Shown here piece after piece: positions 1 through 60,944 of a stretch of 64,000 nucleotides of DNA. Both the position numbers and the translations under genes were made by a program. The notes under the pieces were generated by a model, which was not told where the DNA came from, ran no database searches, and was given only the letters and a program-made list of their open reading frames with translations. The DNA is from Glandiceps talaboti (Eukaryota; Hemichordata; Enteropneusta; Spengelidae). The DNA is taken from positions 15,526,276-15,590,275 of the forward strand of contig NC_135568.1 in NCBI RefSeq assembly GCF_964340395.1, in the 5' to 3' direction. Within the stretch, counting starts at the first letter, position 1. The number at the start of each line of letters is the position of its first letter.

Positions 1-561
1 ACATATCACATGTCAGTGTTCTCCCTGGACAATACAACAAGAGCACCAAGGCAGATTGTAATTTGTTAGCACACATTATGCAAAATTAAAAATCACACTC
101 CTTAATTTTTGCATAAATGGAATCAAAACAGAACCCCAGATGTCACCCTTTCTGGTCTCCATCTGGCAATTATAAAACTGGTCGTTTACGAGCCCTCTTG
201 TAAGTTGTAAAAAAAAACTATGGAGAACACTGCATTTTGTATTTATAAATGTATTTGATGTGTTATGTAAATAATTATTATTGAGCACCCAGAAAGAATT
301 GGAATTATACACAAAGCATAAATTGATGCCAAAAACCAGTGTTTCCTCTAAGGTTTTTTGAGTGTGCAAATTTTGGAAGAAGAGTGATCGAGGTACCCAG
401 ATGAAATGTCTTCTGTGCTCTCAGGAATACTTCTAAGAGCTTTTGACTACAAACTGCCAGTTTTGTTCACTTTATGATACTCAGAGATAGCATGCAAACA
501 CTCAGTCAAATGAAATTAAACTCTGAAATATTTAAATACACACACACACACAGTACAGACT

Positions 562-592
<31 letters not shown>

Positions 593-813
593 ACACACAC
601 ACACTCACACACACACACACATACACACACACACACACACACTAATACACAGACACATGCAGAGACACATACACAAACATGTAATATGTAGTAAATATAA
701 GCTCATTGTAACTCCTCTGTCTATGAATCCCCCATAAGGGTCATTTTGTCTTGTGGAATATGTGTTCATTGTTGTACATGTATTAATTGTGAGTTGATTT
801 TTATTGCATACAG
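1..813. other. Non-coding start of window (DNAH7 intron)
   Basis: Apart from the CA tract at 538-676 I see no exon or recognised element. It should be intronic, because exon 1 starts with an acceptor and has no start codon context. Confidence 0.7.
538..676. repeat. (CA)n microsatellite, interrupted
   Basis: Almost pure CA with TACA interruptions. Confidence 0.98.
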
Positions 814-51738
<50,925 letters not shown>

Positions 51739-52379
51739 AAAACCATAAAATATTGACATTTACGTTATTGCTACGATCACGGGCTGACATTGAAGAAATT
51801 TGGGACATTGAATTTTCAACTTTCCGAGGGCTGGCTTGGAACTTTGCAGTGACAATAAAGGAAAAAAAACTTGAATGTTTACCTCTTTGTGTATATTCTG
51901 ACGTGTTATTTGAATTACTATTGCTCTATTGCTCTTCACTATTAATTTTACCCAAGATTGGCTCGCTGTCTCTAATATCCCATAAATCCTGGAGCTGACG
52001 TTCACTCCAGGGTTCATGATGAAACATTCGCAAGTTGTATTATATTACTACACAATTCTGTGATTTTTCCCCCTCCGTCCAAATATACGAGTATATTCGC
52101 ATAGGTCGTCCATCTATCATTAAAATTTTGAAAGATTTGCTGTGTTTTTTTCACAGTGTGTAAAATTTACCTTTTGTATAGTAAAAACATTCCTTTAATT
52201 AATTCCTTTGATATTTTACCAAAGTCAAATTTGTATAGTGTAGTGTAGTCCTGTATAGAAAATTGCTATAGAGAGTATTTTCAGACAATGGTTGGGTAAA
52301 GCAGTAATAAAACTGGACAAGTGTAAACTTACATGAACAGTGCAGGAATAGAGAACAGTCATTTGTAGTTGTGACAAAG

Positions 52380-52570
52380 TATTGAAATGAATAGAATTTT
52401 CCATTGAAAAATGGAGTATTCCATGGAAAAAAGAATATTCCATGGAATTTTCTGTGAAATGAGTGGAATATTCATGGAAATATGGAATATTCCATGGAAT
52501 TTTCTTTGGAATTAGTGGAATATTCCATGGAATTTTTCAAGGAATATATGGATTTTTCCATGGAAAGACA
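52380..52570. repeat. Palindrome cluster ttccatggaa in the DNAH7 3' UTR
   Basis: TTCCATGGAA at 52419, 52438, 52490, 52523 and 52556, plus several GGAATATTCC-type palindromes between them. Confidence 0.95.
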
Positions 52571-52875
52571 GTTAGAAATACTTCCAGGTTTTCCAAGATT
52601 TTTTCCAGTGACAGTGTTTTGTATATTGTAATATTTGTCATTTTTGCACTGTGCACTGTTTATATTCTAACCTAAGACAGAGTGTGCCTTTTTTGAGAGT
52701 TTGGACCCGGCACTAATTTATGTCGAGTGTAGAGTATTTGAACCAACAATGCTTTTCAAGAAAGATGATGTTTTCACAGAGAAGGTGTTAATGAAAGTAA
52801 TATATGAAAAAGAGAGAGAGATGTTGAGGTAGAACTGAGAAAATATGCATTGTATGTTTGCAGAGGTATTATTCC

Positions 52876-52881
52876 AATAAA
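52876..52881 (+). terminator. Candidate polyadenylation signal AATAAA
   Basis: AATAAA about 1.14 kb after the stop, followed within 25-35 bases by GT/T-rich sequence near 52904-52922, the normal arrangement for cleavage. An earlier AATAAA at 51854 is an alternative. Confidence 0.5.
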
Positions 52882-53517
52882 ATCCTGAAGTTTTACCCAA
52901 AAACTGAGTGTTTGCTTTTCTTTCCCCATAATTAAAAAAAAGTTAAAGGTACACTACCTGCAACTGATCATTGTTTATAGAAATTATTTGTTAGATTTAA
53001 TGACATTCATAATATTGTAGACCCTGAGCAGTATTCAGTCACCTGTTGATGCATGTATTTTTTGTAGCTATATACATGATAAATCGAACCAAATTTATTT
53101 TTGGGTCTGCACCTAAAATCAGCGCCCTCAACTGTAATCACAATTTCAATCTTTTGCTGCACTGTTTATAGATAATATCAACCACCGATTAGCATGCACA
53201 ATGTCTTATTATTGATATTTTAACAATTTTCAATGAATACATTATGGTTGTCTGATTGAGAAACGATACTACAGTTACAAGCTAGTCATTTTAACATGGA
53301 AATGGATTCAAAACTGAGCTTTCACTCAATGTTTTAACTTGTCACTACACCACCTATGGATAATATTGACCACTAATTAACAGATACAATGTCTTTTTAT
53401 AAGTAACTGACTAATTTTTAATTAATATAACTTCGTTATTTAATGAAAAAAATATCTCAGTTGCAGCTCGTGCAGCTTTAAAGGTCTGCTCTGATAAGGA
53501 TTAAATTTTAGTTGTGA

Positions 53518-53640
53518 AAAACAGTTGTCTGGCAGAGTTCTAGAAATAGATGATCATAAACATAGGAGAGATTCTATGGCGACACTAATAATATAACACT
53601 AACACAAGAACCTGGGATTGAATCATGAGGTTTTCATCAG
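53518..53640 (+). repeat. Dispersed repeat with gtctggcagag motif
   Basis: Third copy of the family at 4262-4390 and 38855-38985: gtctggcagagttctagaaa, ataacactaac, agaacctgggattg. Confidence 0.55.
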
Positions 53641-54376
53641 ATAAGTTTTCCTTGAGTAAAGCTCTATACAACGTTGAGTCCATTGTCATAGCGCCCTCTA
53701 GTGGTAACAATTGTCAGACTTTGATTGATTCCTGCCTCAGTATACATATACTGATTGAAAAGACTAAAGTTTCCTGTTCATGCCAGTACAGACATGGAAT
53801 CAATCCTAGCTAGCTAGCTGTGGTAAGTCTACTAATTAATGCTTGTCATACAGCTGCGCCAAGAGATGTTTATGGCATGATTTCAGGGAGTCGGGACGTA
53901 ATTATGCGTTACTTATTTGAGTTAACCACTACATTTTGGACAATTTTGTCTTCACTTCGGTAACTCATTTGAGTCATTCACCAAGTTTCAACTTGAGTCA
54001 ACTCAAAAAAGTTATGCATAATCAATATTAAAAAAATATAATAAAGACACCACTTGTGTGATCGAACACCAATAATAGCTTTAGTTTGTGTCAATCCGAA
54101 TTTGCCGATAGCTTGCTTTCCATAGTAGTACACAGCCCATATCATATCTGTTTATGGCTGAGGAGAGGCTTGAATACTCCCGTTCATATACCAATCCATA
54201 GAACATATAGTCTAGAAGCTAGCTGTAGCTTCCAATCTTTAAATCTCGTCTCGTGTCAAACTCAATGAGGTCCTAAGATGAAATTTCAAATTGAAATGAA
54301 GCCACCCACACAATCATTAACACCATGTCTTGTTAATCGATCACAGAATTCTGCCCAATGGTAAGTCATGGGGCAG

Positions 54377-54630
54377 TTACATAATGTCCAAATATGGTAT
54401 ATTTGTCACCTCAGGATGCTACTTATACATTGTTCTAACAGTTGGGGGTCTACTCATTTACATAATGTCCAAATATGGTATATTTGTCATATCAGGATGC
54501 TACTTATACATTGTTTTAACAGTTGGGGTTTACTCATTTACATAATGTCCAAATATGGTATATTTGTCATATCAGGATGCTACTTATACATTGTTTACAT
54601 CATTCTAACAATTGGGGTTTACTCATTTGC
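54377..54630. repeat. 80-81 bp tandem repeat, three copies
   Basis: ataatgtccaaatatggtat starts at 54381, 54462 and 54542. Confidence 0.97.
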
Positions 54631-55164
54631 ATGAATAACTTTTGGTTCATGATTTCTCATGGAGCTAGACAGGGTGATGTAAGATCTTGAAAATCGAAAC
54701 CACAGACACCAACTACACACTACACAACGTACATAATACACTTTGGACAAAACTGCATAATTTGTGAATTTTTTATTCATCCATTCCCCTTGTACAATTG
54801 CCAGGCTGATCTGTCAATAAAAACAATTGAGTACATACTATAATATACACACCATTCGGCTGACAAAATGGAACATTCTCTTGAGCCCTAAATTTTTAAA
54901 AATGAAAACAGTGCATGAAAAAAAGTAGGAAGGAATACTAAAAGTAGTACAAAAAAAATCATAAGGTATTTTTTATCATGATAAAATACCATGGCAACAT
55001 AAAAGACCACATAACAGAAAACTTTGAACAAAGTCTTTAAGAGCATCCTTGCACTCTGAAAGTTAATCTGTACAGTATGCTGCGATGGGGCGCCCTCACA
55101 CATTAGTCAACCGCCAGATAGAGCAAGCTGGTGAGGGCGAAGTGACACAATGTATATTGCAGTT

Positions 55165-55445
55165 TATCTTAAGGTAAAGTGCATCAATTTTCTTGAAAAT
55201 CAAAGTTATTCAAATACCTCCAAATTTTGCTTATGAAATCTTGTTTGCAGACACTTTATTTTAGTGTTGTGCCCGTTTTAAATAATAAAAAAAATTGGGG
55301 TTCACTGTCTTACTCTCAAAGGAAATCAGCATTCTTTTGATATAGTTACCACAGTCTTTGGCGGCCATTTTGGATTCTGAAACAGCTTCATTTTTTGTGA
55401 GAATGAATGTTGATGGACTCTGGGTTCACGACAATTCCTACTCAC
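55165..55445. repeat. Dispersed repeat with ggcggccattttggattct motif
   Basis: Partner of 13243-13560. Confidence 0.5.
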
Positions 55446-55985
55446 AGATTAAAATTTTTTGGATACAAATCCTCATATTTTTGCTGACATCTCGTCAACA
55501 TCATCATGTGTGTACCACAATAGGCTACCCAAGACACATGACAATAGCCATTGTAGTATACCCCTGACAATGTTGAGGAAACATCAGCGAAAATTTGAGA
55601 TTCATTTCCAAGAAATCTTTCGACTCAGTGAGTAGAAATTTTCATTCATAAGCTTAATTTTTATATCATTTGATTTTAATCTTGATATAATTTTGCAACA
55701 ATTTATGTGACCCCTGACTTTTTTTCCAGCAAAGTAAGATCAAAAGGCGCATATTACATTAAACTATCACAGAACACTTCTTTTTAAATTTCTTTACCAC
55801 TTCTCGTAACACTCAAAATCTCACTTTTAGCACACAAAATTTTACCTTGTAAAGTATCTAACTTTTAAGTTATTTTTCATAGGAAAGTTACCTGAATGGA
55901 AAGAACTCATGTTAATATCTTTAATTGCTTTTGTATATGTTGTATTGTTTGTTTACTTCGCTCTCATGTTCTATAGAAGATATCT

Positions 55986-56390
55986 TACAGGAGAAATGAA
56001 GATGCCTTGGTGTTTCACTCATGAGACGCAGCATTTTTTTAACATCCACAGAGACAACTTCTAATGCAAAAGAAATCATTATAGAAATGCCGCACACAGT
56101 TGGAGTGTAGAAGTAGACATTAAGTTAAAATGTTGATTATCAGTTGGAAAGTCAACAACTGCAGCCATTAAAATCATCAAGTCCATGTGAAATGTTTTCA
56201 GCAGAGGCCTGTTTCTACTGCACTGTGAAAGAATAGCAATGCTTTATCACTTTTCAATATGATTGGGCAAAGGATCCTGCTGTGTGTGTTGTGTGTCTCT
56301 GTTATGTCTAGACTTGAGTTGTGTCCATCTGTATGTTAACAACATTGTGGCCTGTGAGTGAAACACCAAGGCAACTTTATTTCTCCTGTA
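55986..56390. mobile_element. 405-bp MITE with about 35-bp TIR
   Basis: Left end tacaggagaaatgaagatg then ccttggtgtttcactca; the right end is the same sequence inverted, with few mismatches (perfect over ccttggtgtttcactca). No open reading frame of note. A degraded second copy is at 35113-35512. Confidence 0.85.
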
Positions 56391-56839
56391 GAGACGATTG
56401 CATACACTAAAAACACTGTAAATCACATGCAGAATAAAGAGTTTCGTTTAAACACTTGAAATGATCCATCCAAAGCTGAGATTTCTAAGTTAAAACAGAC
56501 TGCACAAATGTAACATTTCAGATACTATTTGTCCTCTAAATTTCTAAATACATGAAATAGTTGTCCAACTTGTTGAGTTGCCTATATCGTCTCAAAAATT
56601 TATTTTGTAAGAGTTTACCATCTCTACCCAGGAATAGTTCTTGTGGATTGAAATATGATATATTGTATTTTGTTAAACAAGAAAGCAAAACTTTATTTAA
56701 ATATATTTGGGTACAATGCATTTTCCAATGTGAAGAGAAAATGACTCTAAATCTGACTTGGAAACCAGCACAGTGCATTTTGCAAGATAAAGACAGCAAA
56801 ACTCAAATAAAAAATATCGGCAAAATAAATTTTGTGCTA

Positions 56840-57345
56840 AAAGCACAAAAGTTGACAGCTGATACAATGCATTTTAGGATGGAGGTGAGCACAACTCACA
56901 TTTCAAATACTGGTATAACATATTTTGTGCAAAAATACACAACCCATAGTTGAACACTGATACAATGTATTTCGCTTTTTAGAATAACTTGACCTATGAA
57001 AACTGGCACAATGCATATTTTGTGCAAAGAAAAAACCAACCAGTACTTCAAAACTGGTACAATGCATTTTACAATGCAAGTAAGCAGAACTCGCATTTCT
57101 AATTCTGTGATAATGTATTTTGTGCACACAAAAAAACAATAACCAATACTTGAAAACCGGTACAACGCATTTTACAATGCAAGTAAGCAGAACTCGCATT
57201 TCTAATACTGTGATAATGTATTTTGTGCACACAAAAAAACAATAGCCCGTTCTTGAAAACTGGTACAATGCATTTTACAATGCAAGTAAGCACAATGCAT
57301 TTTACAATGCAAGTAGGCACAACTCACATTTCTAATACTGGGATA
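56840..57345. repeat. 103-bp tandem repeat, about four copies
   Basis: tacaatgcattttacaatgc at 57058, 57161 and 57264 (103-bp period), with degraded units to the left and a truncated one at the right. Confidence 0.93.
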
Positions 57346-57799
57346 ATGTACAATGAGTTTTTGTTATGCACGAAAGAACAATTAAAAGACTTGAGTATTA
57401 TGACACACACATCACTAAATGTACCTTTAGTGGCAAAAATTCAATATTGCTGTGACTGAAAATATTCGATTTGAACTTTGTCCATAACTGATTAGAACCC
57501 TTACATTTCATCTAATCCATCAAACATGAAAAAACTTGTATTCAGAGAATGCCATGTTTTGAAAATGTTTTTATTTGAACAAGTATCTGACTTTGAATAC
57601 ACATTCACTCTGTAGGAAACGTTGAATTAAGCTAAACTATAACTTCACTTCATTTCAACACCACTTGTACATGTAGCACTTATTGGGGAAATAAAATTGT
57701 CTATGTTTTAATAACCTGTCTACAAGCCTTCTTAGTTTTAAAACATTAACTTCCCCCTACAACATAGCTTTACTGGTATTCAATTATGAAATCCATGAC

Positions 57800-57960
57800 A
57801 TCATGGTATTAGTGTGTCGTACTTGGGGGTATTCACATGAGCGTTTATGGTGTTCTCTCCAGCCATAAGAAAAGTCAATGAAAGTGCAGCAGAAAACACT
57901 GCTAGTACATGTGCTACCCTTAGTATCATACAACCCAGGAAAAAACAGCGGTGCATTTGC
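57800..57960. repeat. Dispersed repeat with gaaagtgcagcagaaaacac motif
   Basis: Related to 11480-11650. Confidence 0.5.
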
Positions 57961-58574
57961 TTGGTCGTGGTAAGCAGGAATGAGACATGGTTCATGCAGA
58001 AACATATAGTATAATTACCATCGATACATCACTTACCAATACCACAGGAACTGGAATCTATAACTCTGTTTACTGATAGAATGCTACATGTTATAACAAT
58101 CAAGTACAAGGGTTAGTGTTACATTATAACTTCTACAGGCATCACTGTTGTTTTTGTATCAGTTGTATTAGTGTTTCTACCTAATTTTCTCTTTGCATGA
58201 CGTCATTCCTTGGCTCATTTTATTCTAGCAAACACACCAGTGTTTTTTTGAGGGTTGTACTTGCACTTACACGTCATGGGTTCTGTTATTATATATATAA
58301 AGTTTATCTGAAACAGAGCAAATTCCAAGTAAGTTTTTACACTCCTATGATCCCAGTCAAGTTTGTTGCAGTGGGTGTAACGTTGTTTGACACTATGGGT
58401 TGATTGACGGGTAATACCAGTATAAAATAAATGACTTGTCTATTCTGCATATTTGGCACAGCCTTGTAAATAACAACAATGTAATCAATCTATTGTATTG
58501 TAACTCTTAATACTAACTATAATATCATGTTTAGTCATTGCAGTTGTCATCTTATCCTAATGTACACAACAACA

Positions 58575-58800
58575 ACATATTTCATTGGTTGTCAAGAAGA
58601 TGTTATCAGATAGCATAGAAGAACATGGTTTTTCATTGGTTGCCCATAGGATGTTATCCCAAGACAGAGAACATGGCTTTTCATTGGTTGCCCATAGGAT
58701 GTTATCCCAAAACAGAGAACATGGCTTTTCATTGGTTGTCCATAGGATGTTATCCCAAGACAGAGAACATGGCTTTTCATTGGTTGTCCATTAGATACTA
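58575..58800. repeat. 48-bp tandem repeat, four to five copies
   Basis: aacatggcttttcattggtt starts near 58622, 58670, 58718 and 58766; each has an inverted CCAAT box (ATTGG). Confidence 0.96.
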
Positions 58801-59586
58801 TTCCTTTACAAAGTATAACATGAGTTGTAATTGGTTGTTCAGAACAGTCTAATGCAATAGCAGGGAATAATATAATCCCTTACTATAGCTATTCTTTGAA
58901 ACCCCATAGCAGGGAAATACATCATGGCTTTTCATTGGTTTTTCATACAGTGACTTAACCTTTCAAAACCACTGGGGACAACAGGATTTCTGATTGGTTG
59001 AAAATAAGACGACAACTGCTGACTGACTAAAAATTTTTAAAAACTGTCAAATACACACTATTGCATACTGTGTTGATTAAATATAATATTATTATAGAAC
59101 ACACACCTCTGCCAACCCATTATGTACAAGCACCAATAGAAATAACAACTTATTACTTAGCGTTTGTTTAATAACAATAACTGTAAATGCATAGTAAGTA
59201 ATCAACACATAATTATCTCCCACATAACAATTTAAAAGACCTGTACTCAAAGCTATCGCATAATCATTAATTTAAAAAAAAGAAGAAGACTTATTTCAAA
59301 TTGTTGTTCAGTTCCTCAACACTTGCTGCTGGAGTTGTTATATATTTAGACATAGATTTAGAGGTTAAAGGTTAAATAAAGGTTAATGGTTAAGTAGGGT
59401 CAAAGGTCATACAAAGGTTAATGTAGCAATGATGCTATATATGGTTCACATAAGTGGCTTCTTGTGTAATGCCCATGTCGGGTCAAAGGTCATACAGAAG
59501 TTAAAGTAGCAATGATAGAGGGGGTTAATATAACTGGCTTCTTGTAATGCCCAGAACAAAATGTCTACATCGGGAAAATATAAAGC

Positions 59587-59587
<1 letters not shown>

Positions 59588-59628
<41 letters not shown>
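59588..59628. repeat. (TTG)n microsatellite
   Basis: About 13 units. Confidence 0.98.
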
Positions 59629-59769
59629 TGGTGGGGTTTTTTGTCGAATATTAGAGATTCATGAGTTGTTATGTTTTGAGTCTTGGTGTGGTTGAGATGA
59701 AGTACAAATAATCAGGATTAAAATGCAGAATGCATGGCCAATACAAATGGGGGCTGTTTTGTGTCAAGT

Positions 59770-59985
59770 ATAACGTAAACCTCAATATTTTCGCTACAAG
59801 AAAGTTTTGCAATTTTACAGTCTTCAGCTAGTTCTCAAAGACTAATTTTTACTAGTTTCCAGACTGGTACATTGTGTTCATCTACAAGAAATATTTTAGT
59901 CACTACTTGTTTTTTGCATTTTTGTGTTCTAACGAAATAAGCAAAAATAAATCTTTCAGAGAAAATGTCCATGTTTACAGTACAT
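59770..59985 (+). repeat. Interspersed repeat, copy 3 of 3
   Basis: gtaaacctcaatattttcgc at the left, atgtttacagtac at the right. Most intact copy of the 2730 family. Confidence 0.65.
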
Positions 59986-60838
59986 TACACACGGTGTACG
60001 TAGATGTACTATGGCTGTATCCCTGGAATCACTGACGATGACTTTATGCCAACATTTGAAATGTTACTTATTGTATATATTCTCACTTAGTGGTAGTAAG
60101 ACATACTGGATGTGTTGTAACAGCAAAACAGCCTGTCCAGTTTAGACTGTACGATACGTCGTGCCATTCCACCCTCGCGGCCTCCTCTCCACCTGGGAAG
60201 GGTTGACCGATGTGTGAGGGCGCCCCCGTCATGACGTACCTTACAGGATAACCACAGTTTTGAAACATCGCTTTCTTAAAAAACAACAACAGTACTTTGA
60301 CCTTGAAGAACGTAGGTCTACAATTGAACCTTTGTAATTTGATAAACCATGACAAACATCACTGTAAGTATTTGAAAATTAAAATATACTGACATTGAAC
60401 TTCACACCATAATCGGCCCCCTGTTATTACAATATTTCTAAGTTATATAACTTCTGAGACGAGACTTTCTGTCCGCAGCCATCTAAAATCTACGTACTAC
60501 ATCTACAAGACATTGTTTGGGAACAAGATGCAAACTTTCCATCACAGAGAATTTACAGTAAACTTATTTGCATGAGTTTTTTTTTTTTTTCCACTTAAAT
60601 TTAAAAACAAAAATTTCTTGACGTCAGTATCTTGTAATACTAGAGTTACTGTAAATTTAGTTTTTGATATCTTCAATATATTCTATCAATATCCCAGAGA
60701 ACAAGTTCCTGAACAAGCATTTTGTAATCATTTATAACTGGAATAAGGTTTATGTTGGAGTTGTTCATAATACTTGTATTTGTGACTTGAATATTTGGCA
60801 GTAACAGCGTGATCAGTACTGAAATTCCGATCTTTTTT

Positions 60839-60944
60839 TCACCATAATTTGGTAAACGTCATACTGGCAAAGCCTGGATCTTCCCTCTCTTTCCAGTAGT
60901 TTCCTTTCGATATCCAGCATTCTTTGCCACCTTCCATTGATCTC
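60839..60944 (-). CDS. OSBPL3/6/7: ORP gene last coding exon and stop
   Basis: Acceptor ttccag, then 34 codons and TGA: KECWISKGNYWKEREDPGFA, ending KLW. The W-x-S-x-G-x-Y-W...DPGF...LW ending is the ORP3/6/7-type C-terminus. Another frame is open across this exon but does not fit the splice phases. Confidence 0.88.

Larger units (their letters stand above)
51739..52900 (+). other. DNAH7: DNAH7 3' UTR (probable extent)
   Basis: A/T-rich non-coding sequence after the stop. AATAAA hexamers occur at 51854-51859 and 52876-52881, so short and long 3' ends are possible. The long form would contain the palindrome cluster at 52380-52565. Extent is inferred. Confidence 0.5.
52901..60838. other. Intergenic region and probable 3' UTR of the - strand gene
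   Basis: About 7.9 kb without any exon I can support on either strand. It holds the tandem arrays and inverted-repeat elements listed separately; stretches between them are A/T-rich unique sequence. How much is 3' UTR of the ORP gene is unknown. Confidence 0.6.

Noticed and set aside
52463-52675. Repeating GIFHGIF frame after the dynein stop
   Set aside because: Translation of the palindrome cluster in the 3' UTR.
56896-57320. Cys/Phe-rich repeating proteins on the - strand
   Set aside because: The 103-bp tandem repeat is open in several frames; the repeat explains the apparent protein repeats.
58585-58852. Repeating frame with HWLPIGCYPK units
   Set aside because: 48 is divisible by three, so the 48-bp array stays open; no start context or splice sites.
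60083-60355. 90-codon - strand frame over a G/C-rich patch
   Set aside because: No recognisable motif or splice partner; the patch (gagggcgccccc) resembles another at 55085-55140 and may be a repeat.
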